DNA of 64,000 nucleotides from Akkermansiaceae bacterium (GCA_903888515.1 CAISTY010000240.1:1-64000), one strand, 5' to 3'. Counted from the first letter of the stretch, positions 25,757 through 35,420 are shown. Notes: generated by a model not told the origin, from the letters alone. Numbers and translations are program-made.

Positions 25757-27583
25757 TCATCCCGAAGCACTTCGGCTTCCGATGGGTGCCTGGCAGGCTG
25801 CGGATCGGCATGGAGCGGGTGGTTTGGCGCCATGGGCATGCGCCCACGCCCACAGGCAACCTAACAGGGCGAGGGAGATGACACCCCAATCGCCGATGAG
25901 GGCGTAGAGGGAGAACGCGGGATGGAGCGGGATGGCGAGTTCGGTGAGCAACGAGCCGCGGGTGAAGTGGCTGCCCCGGGCATCCAGCAGAACCTGTACT
26001 TTGCCTGTATCCGGATGGGCGGTGGAACCGGTGGAATCGATGGCGGCGCTGACGCCGGTGTTGGCGCAGCGGATCATCGGGCGGCGCAGTTCGATGGCGC
26101 GGAATCGGGCGTTGGCGTAGTGTTGGTCGGCGGCGGGTGATTGTTTGAACCAGCCATCGTTGGTGACATTGACGATCACCTGCGGGCCGGGGCGGACGAA
26201 CTTGCGGGTGAGGCGCGGTATGGTGTCCTCGAAGCACACGGTGGGGATCGCGCCGATGACCGTGCCGCAGGCGTTAGGGACTAACAGCGGCTCGTCCGAA
26301 ACGCCGGAGGTGAACGATCCGCCGTATTCCACACCGGCCTGTTGCGCGTAGATTTTTTTCAACAGCGGGATGGTCTCCACAAACGGAATGGTCTCGCCAA
26401 AGATCACCAGATGGCGTTTCCGATAGGTCTGCAACACGTCATCCGGAGACATCACGGCAAGCGAATTCCAGATGCGTCCATGATCTTTCATCACCAGTTC
26501 GCCGCCGTCGCCGACAGGCTCGGCCTCCAGCTCGTTGATACCGTAAATCAACGAAAACCGCCCGGGCTTGCGCACTTGCGCGATGGTTTCCAGGTTCTCC
26601 CGCCACATCCCCCAATCGCCGCTGGCAGAGCGCAGGATTCTTCCCGTCAGGGCCGACTCGGGCCACAGCACCCAGTCCGGCCAACTCATCGCAACTGCGC
26701 CCTCGTCGGTTTTCCCCATGGCCTCCTTCAAGCGGGCGAAGTCATTCCCGGCGAGGCCATTGAGTGCTTTGAGGGTCTCTTCTTCATAGGCCGAATGGAC
26801 ATCGAAAGCATCCCACAACACGCGCGCCGCGTCCTGCGGAATGTTGATTTGCACGAGCAGTGTTTTCAACCTGACGGATTCCTTGCGGCGCTCGGTGGTG
26901 ATCCGCACGAGTCCATAACAGACGAGCAGCCCCATGACCGCCGCCAGGAACCCGATGTCCAACAGCGTCCGGCGCTGACCGCAGCGCTCCCCTTCTATCA
27001 GACGTGCCCCCGCCTGCACCATCACCGCCTGGAAAAACACCGGCACCATGGCAAGCCCGGTCACCCCTAACAAATCAGCGGCCTGGGCCATGACCGGGGT
27101 TTCGTGGAATGCCACGCCCAGTCCGTTCCATCCGAAGCCGGTAAACAACCAACTGCGCAGCCATTCGAGGCCGGCCCACAGCGCCGCATGGCAGAAGGCC
27201 ACGCGCAGACTGCGGCGCATCACTGCAAAGCGATTTGCCGCCGGATCCGGTGCTTGTCTCCACGGGTTCCCGACACTTGCCGCGAAGGCCCCGAACACGC
27301 CCCAGAACAGCCCCAGATAGATCGGCAGCACTAACAGGCCGAGCGGAGAAACCACCGCGAGCCATCGGAATTGGACCCAGCAACTCAGCGTGCCCGCCAG
27401 CCATCCCAATCCAAATCCCTTCCAGCCCGCGCGTTTGCCATCGACCGACCACAGCGCGGCTAACAGCGGCACCAGCGCCACCCACACCAGTGCCGACATC
27501 CGGAATGGCGGAAACAAAACAGCCACCAGCAACCCGCTTGCCATGACCGCTGCGATTTGCATCCATGCCGGACGATTCCTCAT
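25757..27583 (-). CDS. lnt: Apolipoprotein N-acyltransferase
   Basis: About 608 residues. The N-terminal ~230 residues form several transmembrane helices. The C-terminal carbon-nitrogen-hydrolase domain has the expected triad: Glu in 'LWPESALTGR' (about 306), Lys in 'YRKRHLVIFGETIPF' (about 388) and Cys in 'VCFEDTIPR' (about 447). The enzyme N-acylates the amino-terminal diacylglyceryl-Cys of lipoproteins in the inner membrane, as expected for a diderm. I chose ATG 27583 over the track's GTG 27619. It has extra length near the C-terminus after the last helix. The gene lies head-to-tail after the amidase gene. Confidence 0.92.
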   Translation of the reverse strand: MRNRPAWMQIAAVMASGLLVAVLFPPFRMSALVWVALVPLLAALWSVDGKRAGWKGFGLGWLAGTLSCWVQFRWLAVVSPLGLLVLPIYLGLFWGVFGAFAASVGNPWRQAPDPAANRFAVMRRSLRVAFCHAALWAGLEWLRSWLFTGFGWNGLGVAFHETPVMAQAADLLGVTGLAMVPVFFQAVMVQAGARLIEGERCGQRRTLLDIGFLAAVMGLLVCYGLVRITTERRKESVRLKTLLVQINIPQDAARVLWDAFDVHSAYEEETLKALNGLAGNDFARLKEAMGKTDEGAVAMSWPDWVLWPESALTGRILRSASGDWGMWRENLETIAQVRKPGRFSLIYGINELEAEPVGDGGELVMKDHGRIWNSLAVMSPDDVLQTYRKRHLVIFGETIPFVETIPLLKKIYAQQAGVEYGGSFTSGVSDEPLLVPNACGTVIGAIPTVCFEDTIPRLTRKFVRPGPQVIVNVTNDGWFKQSPAADQHYANARFRAIELRRPMIRCANTGVSAAIDSTGSTAHPDTGKVQVLLDARGSHFTRGSLLTELAIPLHPAFSLYALIGDWGVISLALLGCLWAWAHAHGAKPPAPCRSAACQAPIGSRSASG

Positions 27584-27634
27584 GCCCCGAGCATTCACAG
27601 GGATGCCCGCCGGGTCCACTGCGAAAAACCGGAA

Positions 27635-28684
27635 TCAATTGGGTGCATGGACCGTCTGCCTGCCACCCACCGCAAAGCGGTATTTCGAGATCGCCTCGAC
27701 CACCCCCTTGGCCAACGCGTCCTGATACTTCGGGTTTTCGAGCAAACGAGCTTCGTACGGATGGGTCATGAACCCGCCCTCTAGCAGAATTGCGGGGTGC
27801 CGCACGCCGGAGAGCACACTGAAGCGCGCGTGCTTGATGCCGCGGTCGAACGTGTTGTTTTGGAGTCGGCGGAGGATGGACCCGTGGACGGAGGTGGCGA
27901 GCGCGATGTTCGCCGAGTCGTGTTCGTTGCCGGCACGCACATGATTGTCCGCCGCAATGGCACTGCGACCGTAGTGGGATACCCCGGGCGGTGAGAGTGT
28001 GAACGTTTCAATGCCGCGCGCATCGCGGCCACCCGAATTGAAATGGAGGCACACGAAAATCGCGTTTTCCCTGATGGCGTTGGCGAAATCGACGCGTTCC
28101 TCGAGTGACAGGAAGCGGTCGTTGTCGCGGGTCATGACGACCTTGTATCCTTGCGCCGCCAACGTTGATTTTATCCGCTTGGCAAGGTTGAGGTTGTAGG
28201 TGGCCTCCGTGTTCAAGGCATTTGTGGCACCCGAATCCTTGCCGCCATGTCCCGGATCGAGGATCACCGTGCGGAAATCCCCCGCGTTCTTGATGTAATT
28301 CGGCCGCAGCACCGGATCGATCAGCTTCGCCAGATCCATCCGCGAGACGTACACCTTGTCACCCACCGAGGCGACCGCATGCGTGAACACGAATTTGACC
28401 CCGTTCATCAAACATTCCTTGCCGCCGATCTTGAGATGCATCTCCACCTTCGCGTTTTCAAGCACGATGGAATTCCCGCTGCGTGTGAGCTTGGTGAATT
28501 GGTAGAACTGCTTGATGCTATCGACCGTGACATAATCGCGCCCATCGATTTTCGCGAGTTCCCAACCCGAAACCGTCGCGGCGGAAAGCACCGGACCCGC
28601 CACCACATGCCCTAACAAAACCACCGCAATCACGCGGCACGCCAACGCGATCGGCAGAAAGACAAGCAGGGAGCGGTGTGGCAT
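27635..28684 (-). CDS. N-acetylmuramoyl-L-alanine amidase
   Basis: A 349-residue exported zinc amidase. A signal peptide is followed by a domain of about 100 residues resembling a copper-amine-oxidase-like or AMIN-like stalk (VDSIKQFYQFTK...VSRMDLAKLIDP). The Amidase_3 catalytic domain then shows 'VILDPGHGGKDSGA' (about 141-154, metal His), Glu in 'TEATYNLNLA', His in 'FVCLHFNSGG' (about 212) and the catalytic 'ILLEGGFMTHP' (about 300). It cleaves the amide between MurNAc and the stem peptide, in cell separation or wall turnover. Confidence 0.92.
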   Translation of the reverse strand: MPHRSLLVFLPIALACRVIAVVLLGHVVAGPVLSAATVSGWELAKIDGRDYVTVDSIKQFYQFTKLTRSGNSIVLENAKVEMHLKIGGKECLMNGVKFVFTHAVASVGDKVYVSRMDLAKLIDPVLRPNYIKNAGDFRTVILDPGHGGKDSGATNALNTEATYNLNLAKRIKSTLAAQGYKVVMTRDNDRFLSLEERVDFANAIRENAIFVCLHFNSGGRDARGIETFTLSPPGVSHYGRSAIAADNHVRAGNEHDSANIALATSVHGSILRRLQNNTFDRGIKHARFSVLSGVRHPAILLEGGFMTHPYEARLLENPKYQDALAKGVVEAISKYRFAVGGRQTVHAPN

Positions 28685-28870
28685 CGGAAGTGATGCACTC
28701 TTAAGCTTGGATCAACCCGTTGACAACCGGATTTGTCGGGGATTCCGGATGCCCGCCGGGTCATTGTCGGGCTGTGGCAGCGTTTTGTAACGGCACATGA
28801 GAATGGCGGGAAAGCAGGAAAAATGCGGAGCGGCAGGCTATATTGGCTGGTAATTCTGCTGGAAATCCCA

Positions 28871-29455
28871 AGAATCCGCCACCGCTGCCGTGCTAACAGG
28901 CACCGCCACCTATTCCACCACCGGACTCACGTTCATGTTAGCCGCCAAGTCCAAGGTTCTCATTCCGCTCGTCCTGCTGCTCTGCACCTTGACGTTGGCA
29001 CTCCAACACGTGATGACATCCAACGCAAGAAGCACCCAAGCGGACGCACGAGCAGATCAGGCGCCAGCACCCCGCGTGACCAAGCTGAGTGACCGAAGCG
29101 AAGTTCTTTCCGTGGAGGAGTTCTGCAAGAGACTTGTCGCGGCGAAAAAGAATGGCACCGAAGACGGGGTGCGCAGCTCAATTGGGAAAGAAACCAGTGG
29201 CTTTAGCGCCGATCAAGGACACTTCGCTGGAGGTGCGCCTCGCGATGATGAAGCGCATTCTCAGCCACCCTGAAATCGTTGGTCCGAGCGGAGAGATTCG
29301 CGACGACGCCATCGGACACCTGCGCAAAAGAGCCTATTTTTCTCCCCCAGAGCTCCTCAAAATCGGCACCGAGTTGGCAGAGGTCATTCCCGATGGAGGA
29401 AAAGCCTCAAAGGCCGTTGAAAAGCGCAAGGAAGAAGCCGACACCAACAAATAGA
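28871..29455 (+). pseudogene. Truncated, frameshifted copy of a membrane-tailed sigma factor gene
   Basis: The translation from about 28871 (VLTGTATYSTTGLTFMLAAKSKVLIPLVLLLCTLTLALQ) closely parallels the segment of the sigma-factor gene near 30520 (VLTGTAAYSTTGLTLMFAVKSKALIPLVVLLCALPLALQ). No sigma domains precede it. After 'KRLVAAKKNGTEDGVRSSIGKE' near 29185 the reading continues in the +1 frame ('PVALAPIKDTSLEVRLAMMKRILSHPEIVG...EEADTNK', stop near 29454). It is therefore the 3' part of a duplicate that has lost its 5' end and gained a frameshift. The two ORF-track entries 28890-29273 and 29089-29454 are its two halves. Confidence 0.75.
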
Positions 29456-29621
29456 CATCTGACGGAATCCTGTCTATTCCTCCAAGCCGGACCAGGCGCT
29501 CCTCACAACGGTCCACAGGTCCAAGATTCCGCATGAAGGTGGAACCACATACCACTGTTAGAACCGCCGCATCCAAGGGTTTGTAGTCCCGCCTTCAGGC
29601 GGACATGAGAGTGAAGATGCC

Positions 29622-29659
29622 GGGACATCCTGATGTCCGATCGGACACCAGGATGTCCC
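29622..29659. repeat. 38-bp near-perfect palindrome in a repeat-rich gap
   Basis: GGGACATCCTG is paired with CAGGATGTCCC around a perfect inner palindrome TGTCCGATCGGACA, with a single mismatched pair. The gap 29456-29887 also holds a GTCCCGCCTTCAGGCGGACA hairpin near 29586 and a GCGGTGGGAAGCGTAGCGCC-type element near 29690. All three look like dispersed intergenic elements. No gene is supported here. Confidence 0.7.
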
Positions 29660-29887
29660 AACAGAAAATTCGAGACCTGGCGTGGAGTGCGGTGGGAAGC
29701 GTAGCGCCACACCGCTTTGGCTAAATCCCAACAAGCACTGCACCCTAATCAAGGCACAGTCCGTATGCGGGATCCGGTGTTCCTACATGGAGCCGTTCCC
29801 GGCACACGGGCGAGCGGTTGCGCCTGCGACTTTGTCGAAAATAGTTGTCCACATCGCCCCCCGTGTTGGTGTTATATGGTGTAAAGC

Positions 29888-31617
29888 ATGACGGACACCG
29901 ATGAATTACTTTTGCAAACCTTCGCCAGCACCCGCGATGAAAAGGCCTTCCGTGCCCTAGCGGACCGTTACCTCGGCCTGGTCTTTCATACGGCCATGCG
30001 CCGCACCAACCACCGCCAACTCGCCGAGGAAATCGGCCAGAACATCCTGTGCGCCCTAGCGAAAAAGGCCTCATCGCTAGCAAAAAATCCCGAGCGGCTT
30101 CCGGCATGGCTGCACCGCGCCACCCTCTACGAATCGTCCAAAGCCATGCGTGCGGAAACCTCCCATCAGCGGCGCCAACTCCTCCACATCCCCGCCGCAT
30201 CCCCGCCGCATCCCCACCGGACGACGCCGCGTGGATCGACGCCATCCCCCATCTGGATGCGGCACTCGACCAACTGCCCGATCCGGACCGCCATGTGTTA
30301 TTGCTCCACTTCTTCGAGAACCGTTCGTTCCCCGGCATCGCCCGCTCGCTCGGCAAATCCACCGTCGCCGTGCAAAAACAAGCCGAACGCGCCCTCCAGA
30401 AACTCGCCCGCCTGCTCCGCGCCAAAGGCGTGACCCTAACCGCCACCGCGCTCGCTACCGGCCTCTCCGCCGAGTTCGCCAAGGCCGCCCCTCTAACACT
30501 CGCGCAATCCGCCACTGCCGCCGTGCTAACAGGCACCGCCGCCTATTCCACCACCGGACTCACCCTCATGTTCGCCGTCAAATCCAAGGCCCTCATCCCG
30601 CTCGTCGTCCTGCTCTGCGCCCTGCCGCTGGCGCTCCAACAGGTCGCGATTTCCAACGCGCAAACCCGCATCGCGCAGCTCCAGGCGGGACCACCCGCCA
30701 CACGGACCGCCAATTCCACCACCACGAAGGCCACGGTCAAAACCAATCCCAACAACCTCAGCGCCTGGAAAGACCTTGCCCGAAGGATCGCCTTTCTCGA
30801 ACATGTGGGCGGGGGATCGGCCCGCGAACGCGCGGCATTGGCGGCAAAAATCAAGGACGACGCCCAGCGCGAGAAAATCATGGCCAAACTGAGGCCCCAG
30901 CTACCGGCGACCACTCGCGATGGCAAGTACCCCCCCAAGCCAACCATGAAAATCTCCGCTACCATCACGATGTTGGTCATCGTCGCCTCCGTCACGCTGG
31001 GCTGGCACCAGCGGATCGCTCTCAACCAATTGCACGACGTGGAGCAAGCCATGCTTGCCAAAGCCACAAGCCTAACCGCTGGCGCGAAGTCCGTCGGCGA
31101 TTCCCCTACTCCAGGCACCAGTAAGTCCCGTCCCGACCGCGAGGCTGAGGCGAGATCGACCGCGGGCGACCTGATCGCAACACTCAAGGAGGCGCGAAAA
31201 CCGGTTCAAGACGAACCCTATCGGAACCTGGAGAAACGGGTCGAAACGGTACTGGACCAGACCTATCAAATGAATGGTTCGCAGCTTCAGGCTCTGCTCG
31301 AGAAACTCCGGAATGACCCGGACATGAAGCCTTTCCCACGCCTGGCAGCGATACGCTCTGCCATCATGAGCTTATCCGACACCGATCCGGCGGCGGCCAT
31401 GGCCGTTCTAACTGAAATGGCCGGCCAGTTGGGCGACTCTAGCACCACGTTTGAGCATGTCATCGGGAAATGGGCGTCAACGGACCCGCTAGCCGCGCTG
31501 GCATGGATGCGGGGAAATGCCGCCACGGGCAAGGTCATCGATGTCCGGGACGTCCCATCCCCTTATCGGCATGACGTGGCCAATTTACGTAATCGCCGAA
31601 AATCGCTTGGCATCTGA
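29888..31617 (+). pseudogene. Sigma-70-family factor with membrane anchor and helical tail, broken by an 11-bp duplication
   Basis: Frame 1 (29888-30198) encodes sigma region 2 (LLLQTFASTRDEKAFRALADRYLGLVFHTAMRRTNHRQLAEEIGQNIL). Frame 2 (about 30205-31617) encodes region 4 (AALDQLPDPDRHVLLLHFFENRSFPGIARSLGKSTVAVQKQAERAL), a first membrane helix, a second start-like block 'MKISATITMLVIVASVTLGW', and an extracytoplasmic helical tail with 'TDPAAAMAVL' and 'TDPLAALAWM' repeats. The break falls exactly at tandem copies of an 11-bp unit. Deleting one unit restores 'HIPAASPPDDAAWIDAIP' and one continuous frame. The C-terminal part after 30949 looks like a second protein fused on. Confidence 0.82.
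30187..30219. repeat. 11-bp tandem repeat causing a frameshift
   Basis: CATCCCCGCCG occurs at 30187-30197 and 30198-30208, followed by CATCCCCACCG (one mismatch) at 30209-30219. The unit length is not a multiple of three, so a change of one unit shifts the frame of the sigma-factor gene. Confidence 0.95.
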
Positions 31618-31653
31618 AAATAAGAGGGGTAAGCTGTGACGAAAGTTCACATC

Positions 31654-31851
31654 ATGAGTACGCTCGTAGAAATCGAAACCGCCGCAGATTCCCTTTCTCC
31701 CGAGGAGAAGGAACAATTGCTCCGTTTTCTTGCTATCCGCTTGAGGACGGAACGTCTGCAACCGGCGTTGCGGATCTATACGGACCACGAGGTCGCCACC
31801 ATGCTCGCTGAGGATGAGGCGGAGGGAGAACAACTCCGCAGGAACCGGTGA
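31654..31851 (+). CDS. Putative antitoxin of a PIN-toxin pair
   Basis: A small acidic protein of 65 residues (71 if GTG 31636 is used). It contains 'ADSLSPEEKEQLLRFLAIRLR', an amphipathic helix typical of short antitoxins that accompany PIN toxins in Verrucomicrobiota and cyanobacteria. The last bases overlap the toxin start (GTGA), so the pair is translationally coupled. Its role would be to bind and neutralise the downstream ribonuclease and to autoregulate. The DNA-binding fold is not identifiable by eye. Confidence 0.6.
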   Translation: MSTLVEIETAADSLSPEEKEQLLRFLAIRLRTERLQPALRIYTDHEVATMLAEDEAEGEQLRRNR

Positions 31852-32270
31852 ACATATTTCTCGATAGCAGTGTGGTTCTCGCCGCGTGCCTTTCCGCCAC
31901 TGGCGCATCGAGACTGGTATTTGACCTCGCCGCCCGGCAACGCTGGCAACTCCTTGTCTCACCATGGGTTCTGCATGAAGTCCGCGACAACCTTGTTGGA
32001 AAGCCACCCGATGCATCCCGTACTTGGGCTGCGCTTCGTGGTCGCGTCACCGTTGAAGGTGACGAACTCACCTTCAACTGGCCACTTGCCTTCGACGTGG
32101 CCAAGGACAAGCCCGTCCTGATCACCGCGCTGGCCTATGCCGACGTATTGCTCACGCTCGACCGCCATGACTTCCGAGGTTTGTTAGGAAGAACGGTTTA
32201 TGACCTGCGGGTGCTCACGCCTGGCGGGTTCCTGCGTGCCGAGCGCGATGCGGATCGCTTGGTTGAATGA
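31848..32270 (+). CDS. PIN-domain toxin (VapC-like ribonuclease)
   Basis: A 140-residue protein starting at GTG 31848. It has the PIN signature: 'NIFLDSSVVLAACLS' (first acidic residue, about 5), a central Glu ('VLHEVRDNL', about 43), and the late acidic cluster 'ALAYADVLLTLDRHDF' (about 93-108). PIN toxins cut RNA, often tRNA or rRNA. The four-base overlap with the preceding small acidic gene supports a toxin-antitoxin module. It lies amid decaying sigma-factor copies, a typical accessory setting. Confidence 0.75.
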   Translation: MNIFLDSSVVLAACLSATGASRLVFDLAARQRWQLLVSPWVLHEVRDNLVGKPPDASRTWAALRGRVTVEGDELTFNWPLAFDVAKDKPVLITALAYADVLLTLDRHDFRGLLGRTVYDLRVLTPGGFLRAERDADRLVE

Positions 32271-32468
32271 GCTAATGCCGCACCCGCTAACCATGATGCG
32301 AAGCCAGTGGTCCAGGGGTGCCGTGACCGGCGGACAGCGTAAACTCCCACAGAGCACTTCCTCCATGCGGCCGGAGGCCGCCCACCCGCGTCAAGGCGCT
32401 TGGGAAAGCGCCTCTCCAGACCGCATCGTCGGCCTGCTAGACGACGGCAATCCGGGTGGCGAATCCCA
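32271..32468. other. Gap between toxin gene and sigma-factor remnant
   Basis: These ~200 bases hold no gene I can support. Short ORFs on both strands have no coherent composition. Confidence 0.5.
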
Positions 32469-33410
32469 TCATTTGATGTCATGTTCCTTGGCAAAGGACG
32501 CAGCGCCCTCCCTGTCATCTTTCGGCCAGTTGCTGTGGATGTTCCTGAGCGTGTTGTCCCGGTAGTTGCCTGGCGGCAGGGTCATGATCCATTGCATGGC
32601 GGTTTGCGGATCGTGTTTGAAGATGGTCTGCGCGTAGCCGCGGATGGCGGCGTTTTTGACCGGCCCCTCGGGAGCGGAAACCAGCCATTTTCCTGCGGCT
32701 TCATAGTCACGTCTCGTCCAACTGCTAATCATATCCATGATGCAACCATCGCCCTTGCCAGGAGGGAAGTTTTTGCCCATCCATTCGATCCATCGGCCTG
32801 TGTCCTCGACGATGCCATTGCTCAGATTTTCACAGAATCGATTGAGTTCCATTGGATTCATTTTCGCATCTTCAACCCATTGGCTCGCATCCGCGAAGCT
32901 CACCTTCCGCAGCCCCTGCGAAAAATAGCCGAGATTATCATCCACCGCTTGAGAGAGTGGCGGAATGCTCCATCACAAATGCCAGTGCGGCGTGGGGGGC
33001 CTTTCTAGCGTAACCCCTGAGCAAAAGGACCGCCTGCTCAGCCCGCTTCTTCTCATCGAGTTCCCGGCTGGCAAGCACGTCGGCAATGAGTATCTTTAAA
33101 CTGGCTGCATCCAGTGCTGCACCTTATCGATCAGATCCCGGGTTTTCATGACGGTGGTGACGTGCAGCCAACCAGCGAGTGTCGGGTGCGTGGTGAGCGA
33201 TTGCGCTTTTTGGGCAAGCTGGATGAAGACGAGTTGCGAGGCGTCCGCTGCCAGGGTGTCATCGCCACAGGTTCGTTTCGCCGCCATGTGGACAAGTGTG
33301 GCATAACGGGCGACAAGGGCACCAAATGCCGATTCACGGCGATGCGCGACCCAAGCGGCGAGCAGTTCGGAATCGGATGCGGCTGACGTTTCCATGTCCT
33401 GTAGTATCAT
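32469..33410 (-). pseudogene. Remnant of another membrane-tailed sigma-70 factor
   Basis: Three fragments in different frames on the minus strand form one decayed gene. (a) From about 33410 to 33096 is sigma region 2 ('SDSELLAAWVAHRRESAFGALVARYATLVHMAAKRTCGDDTLAADASQLVFIQLAQ'), ending at a stop after 'HWMQPV'. (b) From about 33098 to 32938 is 'SLKILIADVLASRELDEKKRAEQAVLLLRGYARKAPHAALAFVMEH'. (c) From about 32945 to 32469 is 'DNLGYFSQGLRKVSFADASQW' to 'DPQTAMQWIMTLPPGNYRDNTLRNI'. Region 4 and the membrane anchor are absent, consistent with an internal deletion joining (a) to (b), and a frameshift separates (b) from (c). Confidence 0.72.
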
Positions 33411-33565
33411 GGGAACATCGCGGGAAAAACAGGACAAAAAAAAATTCGCAGTTTTTCCGTGCCGGGCTAGTGGCATAGGGATGGAACGAGTGGTCAGTTG
33501 AAGACCACGGCAGTGGAGGACAGGCGGGACGCCCGTTTTCCAAGACAGCCGGGACGGCTATCCTC

Positions 33566-34411
33566 CTAGACCATGTCCCCTAGCAGCGCCTCTGTTAGAC
33601 GGATGGCGTGCACGTTCGGGCGGACCGCATGCACCCGGTGGAGCATGACTCCCATGCGGCGCGCCTGCGCGGTGATCACAGCCGTCGGCGTGTCGCGCAG
33701 GGCGGGAGGATCGTCCGCTCCGATGAGGTGGCCGATGCATGATTTCCGGGACACCCCGAGCATCAATGGCCGGCCCGGCGGGCAGAGCCGATCCAACGAG
33801 CGCAGCAGCGCCAGATTGTGATCGAGGGATTTGCCGAATCCAATACCCGGATCGAAGCACAGCGTTTCGGGATGGAGGCCGGCGTTGCCGAGCGCCGCCA
33901 TGCGTTCGACGAAGAAGGCGCGCACTTCGGCCACCACATCCTGATAGTGCGGCGCGGTTTGCATGGTTCGCGGTTCGCCCTGCATGTGCATGACCACCAC
34001 TCCACAGGTGTTAGAGGCGCAGACACCCGGCATCCCGGGATCCGCACGCAGGCCGCTCACGTCGTTCACAATGTCCGCTCCGGCGGCAAGGGCGGCAGCC
34101 GCGACGGCGGCCTTGGTGGTATCGATCGAGATCCATCCATCCCACTCCGCCCGCAACGCGGCGACCACGGGGATGGCGCGCGAGATTTCATCATCTGCGG
34201 AAACCGGGGAGGCACCGGGGCGTGTCGATTCGCCGCCCATATCGATGATGGTCGCGCCCTCGGCGATCATCCGGCGGGCGTGAACGAGCGCGGCTGACAT
34301 GTGAGCATGGTGGCCGGCGTCGGAAAATGAATCCGGCGTGAGGTTGAGGATCCCCATCACCTGTCCATGCCGGGTGAGATCCAGTGTGCCACGTCGTGTT
34401 TTCCAAAGCAT
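33566..34411 (-). CDS. folP: Dihydropteroate synthase
   Basis: A 281-residue folate-pathway enzyme joining p-aminobenzoate to the pterin pyrophosphate. It shows 'GILNLTPDSFSDAGHH' (about 20-35), 'IIDMGGESTRPGASPVS' (about 60), 'IVNDVSGLR' (about 116), 'VVMHMQGEPRTMQ' (about 135) and 'DPGIGFGKSLDHNLALL' (about 180), the standard motif order. The track begins at 34690, but ATG 34411 (MLWKTRRGTLDLTRHG) gives normal family length and clears the divergent gene starting at 34464. Confidence 0.94.
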   Translation of the reverse strand: MLWKTRRGTLDLTRHGQVMGILNLTPDSFSDAGHHAHMSAALVHARRMIAEGATIIDMGGESTRPGASPVSADDEISRAIPVVAALRAEWDGWISIDTTKAAVAAAALAAGADIVNDVSGLRADPGMPGVCASNTCGVVVMHMQGEPRTMQTAPHYQDVVAEVRAFFVERMAALGNAGLHPETLCFDPGIGFGKSLDHNLALLRSLDRLCPPGRPLMLGVSRKSCIGHLIGADDPPALRDTPTAVITAQARRMGVMLHRVHAVRPNVHAIRLTEALLGDMV

Positions 34412-34463
34412 CGGAGCAATTGGCGGCTTGCAGCGACCGCCCGGTGCGATTACTTTGCCCTGC

Positions 34464-35063
34464 ATGAAGCCGCTGGCAACTTGGAAAATTCTCTGCGTCG
34501 TCGCGGGTTTGATGGTGGCGGTTGTCTGCCAGGCGAAAGAGCCGGCCAAGGACCTCATGGAGGTGGAGGGTCCGAACGTCCGTGTGATGCGCCATGAAGA
34601 CGGATCGCGCACGACGTTCACCCGCACTCCCGACGCCCGGACGCTCACCAAAAAGAAATTCTCCGCCAATGGCGTGCTGACCATGCTCACGGTTTACCGG
34701 ATGGACGCCAACGCCAACCCGATCGGCTGCAAGATTTTCGACGGCCAGAACCAGTTGCTCTACAAAGTCAGCTACGGCTATCGCAAGGTGGACGGGCAAC
34801 TCGTCGAGGAGCGCATGTTTGATGCCCGCGTCACGCGTCGCGATCCGAACACCGGCAAGGAAATGCCGGTGCAGAGGATATGTTATCTTTACGATGCCCA
34901 AGGCAACCGCAGCGCTCCGATCGTTTACAACCTGCTTCCGGGCAAGACCATGGAACAGGTGTTCGGCGTGAAATCCTCCGCGCTGGAAACCAACCCGTTC
35001 AAGCAAGGCGCTCCCAACGTTCCGGTCAATCCCAAGGCAAAACCGGTGGGCAAGGTACCCTGA
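34464..35063 (+). CDS. Exported protein of unknown function
   Basis: A 199-residue protein with a clear signal peptide (ILCVVAGLMVAVVCQAK). The mature part has 'GPNVRVMRHEDGSRTTFTRTPDARTLTKKKFSANGVLTMLTVYRMDANANPIGCKIFDGQNQLLYKVSYGY', a repetitive beta-strand style reminiscent of MORN/toxin-antitoxin-like beta repeats, and a Pro/Lys-rich C-terminus. I do not recognise the family. It is divergent from folP (52 bases between starts) and followed 81 bases later by acyP. Confidence 0.7.
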   Translation: MKPLATWKILCVVAGLMVAVVCQAKEPAKDLMEVEGPNVRVMRHEDGSRTTFTRTPDARTLTKKKFSANGVLTMLTVYRMDANANPIGCKIFDGQNQLLYKVSYGYRKVDGQLVEERMFDARVTRRDPNTGKEMPVQRICYLYDAQGNRSAPIVYNLLPGKTMEQVFGVKSSALETNPFKQGAPNVPVNPKAKPVGKVP

Positions 35064-35144
35064 ATCATCCGGGCTTTTCCTCCCGCGCCATCGCCTGATA
35101 GACTCCCCGCGAGGATGATCCCGGAAAAGGAATTCTAACCACGC

Positions 35145-35420
35145 ATGATCGCCAAACGAGTCATCTTTGAAGGCCGCGTCCAGGGCGTCGGCTTCCGCTA
35201 TACCGTGAAAAACCTGGCACGCGGCTTCGACGTCTGCGGCGGAGTAAGAAACCTGCCCGATGGCAATGTTGAACTCAAGGTCATGGGCGAGCCGGATGAA
35301 GTCGCATCCTTCATCCGCGAAATCATCGTGGAGTCCCCGCTCGCCCACAACATCAGGAACCATTACACCGAAATCATTCCTGCGTTGGAAAACCACGCGG
35401 GCTTCCGGATCGAACGTTAG
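35145..35420 (+). CDS. acyP: Acylphosphatase
   Basis: A 91-residue enzyme with both family signatures: 'EGRVQGVGFRYTV' (about 7-19, catalytic Arg in 'GFRY') and 'GGVRNLPDGNVELKVMGE' (about 30-47, catalytic Asn). It hydrolyses carboxyl-phosphate bonds such as those in acetyl phosphate. Normal length and intact. Confidence 0.95.
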   Translation: MIAKRVIFEGRVQGVGFRYTVKNLARGFDVCGGVRNLPDGNVELKVMGEPDEVASFIREIIVESPLAHNIRNHYTEIIPALENHAGFRIER

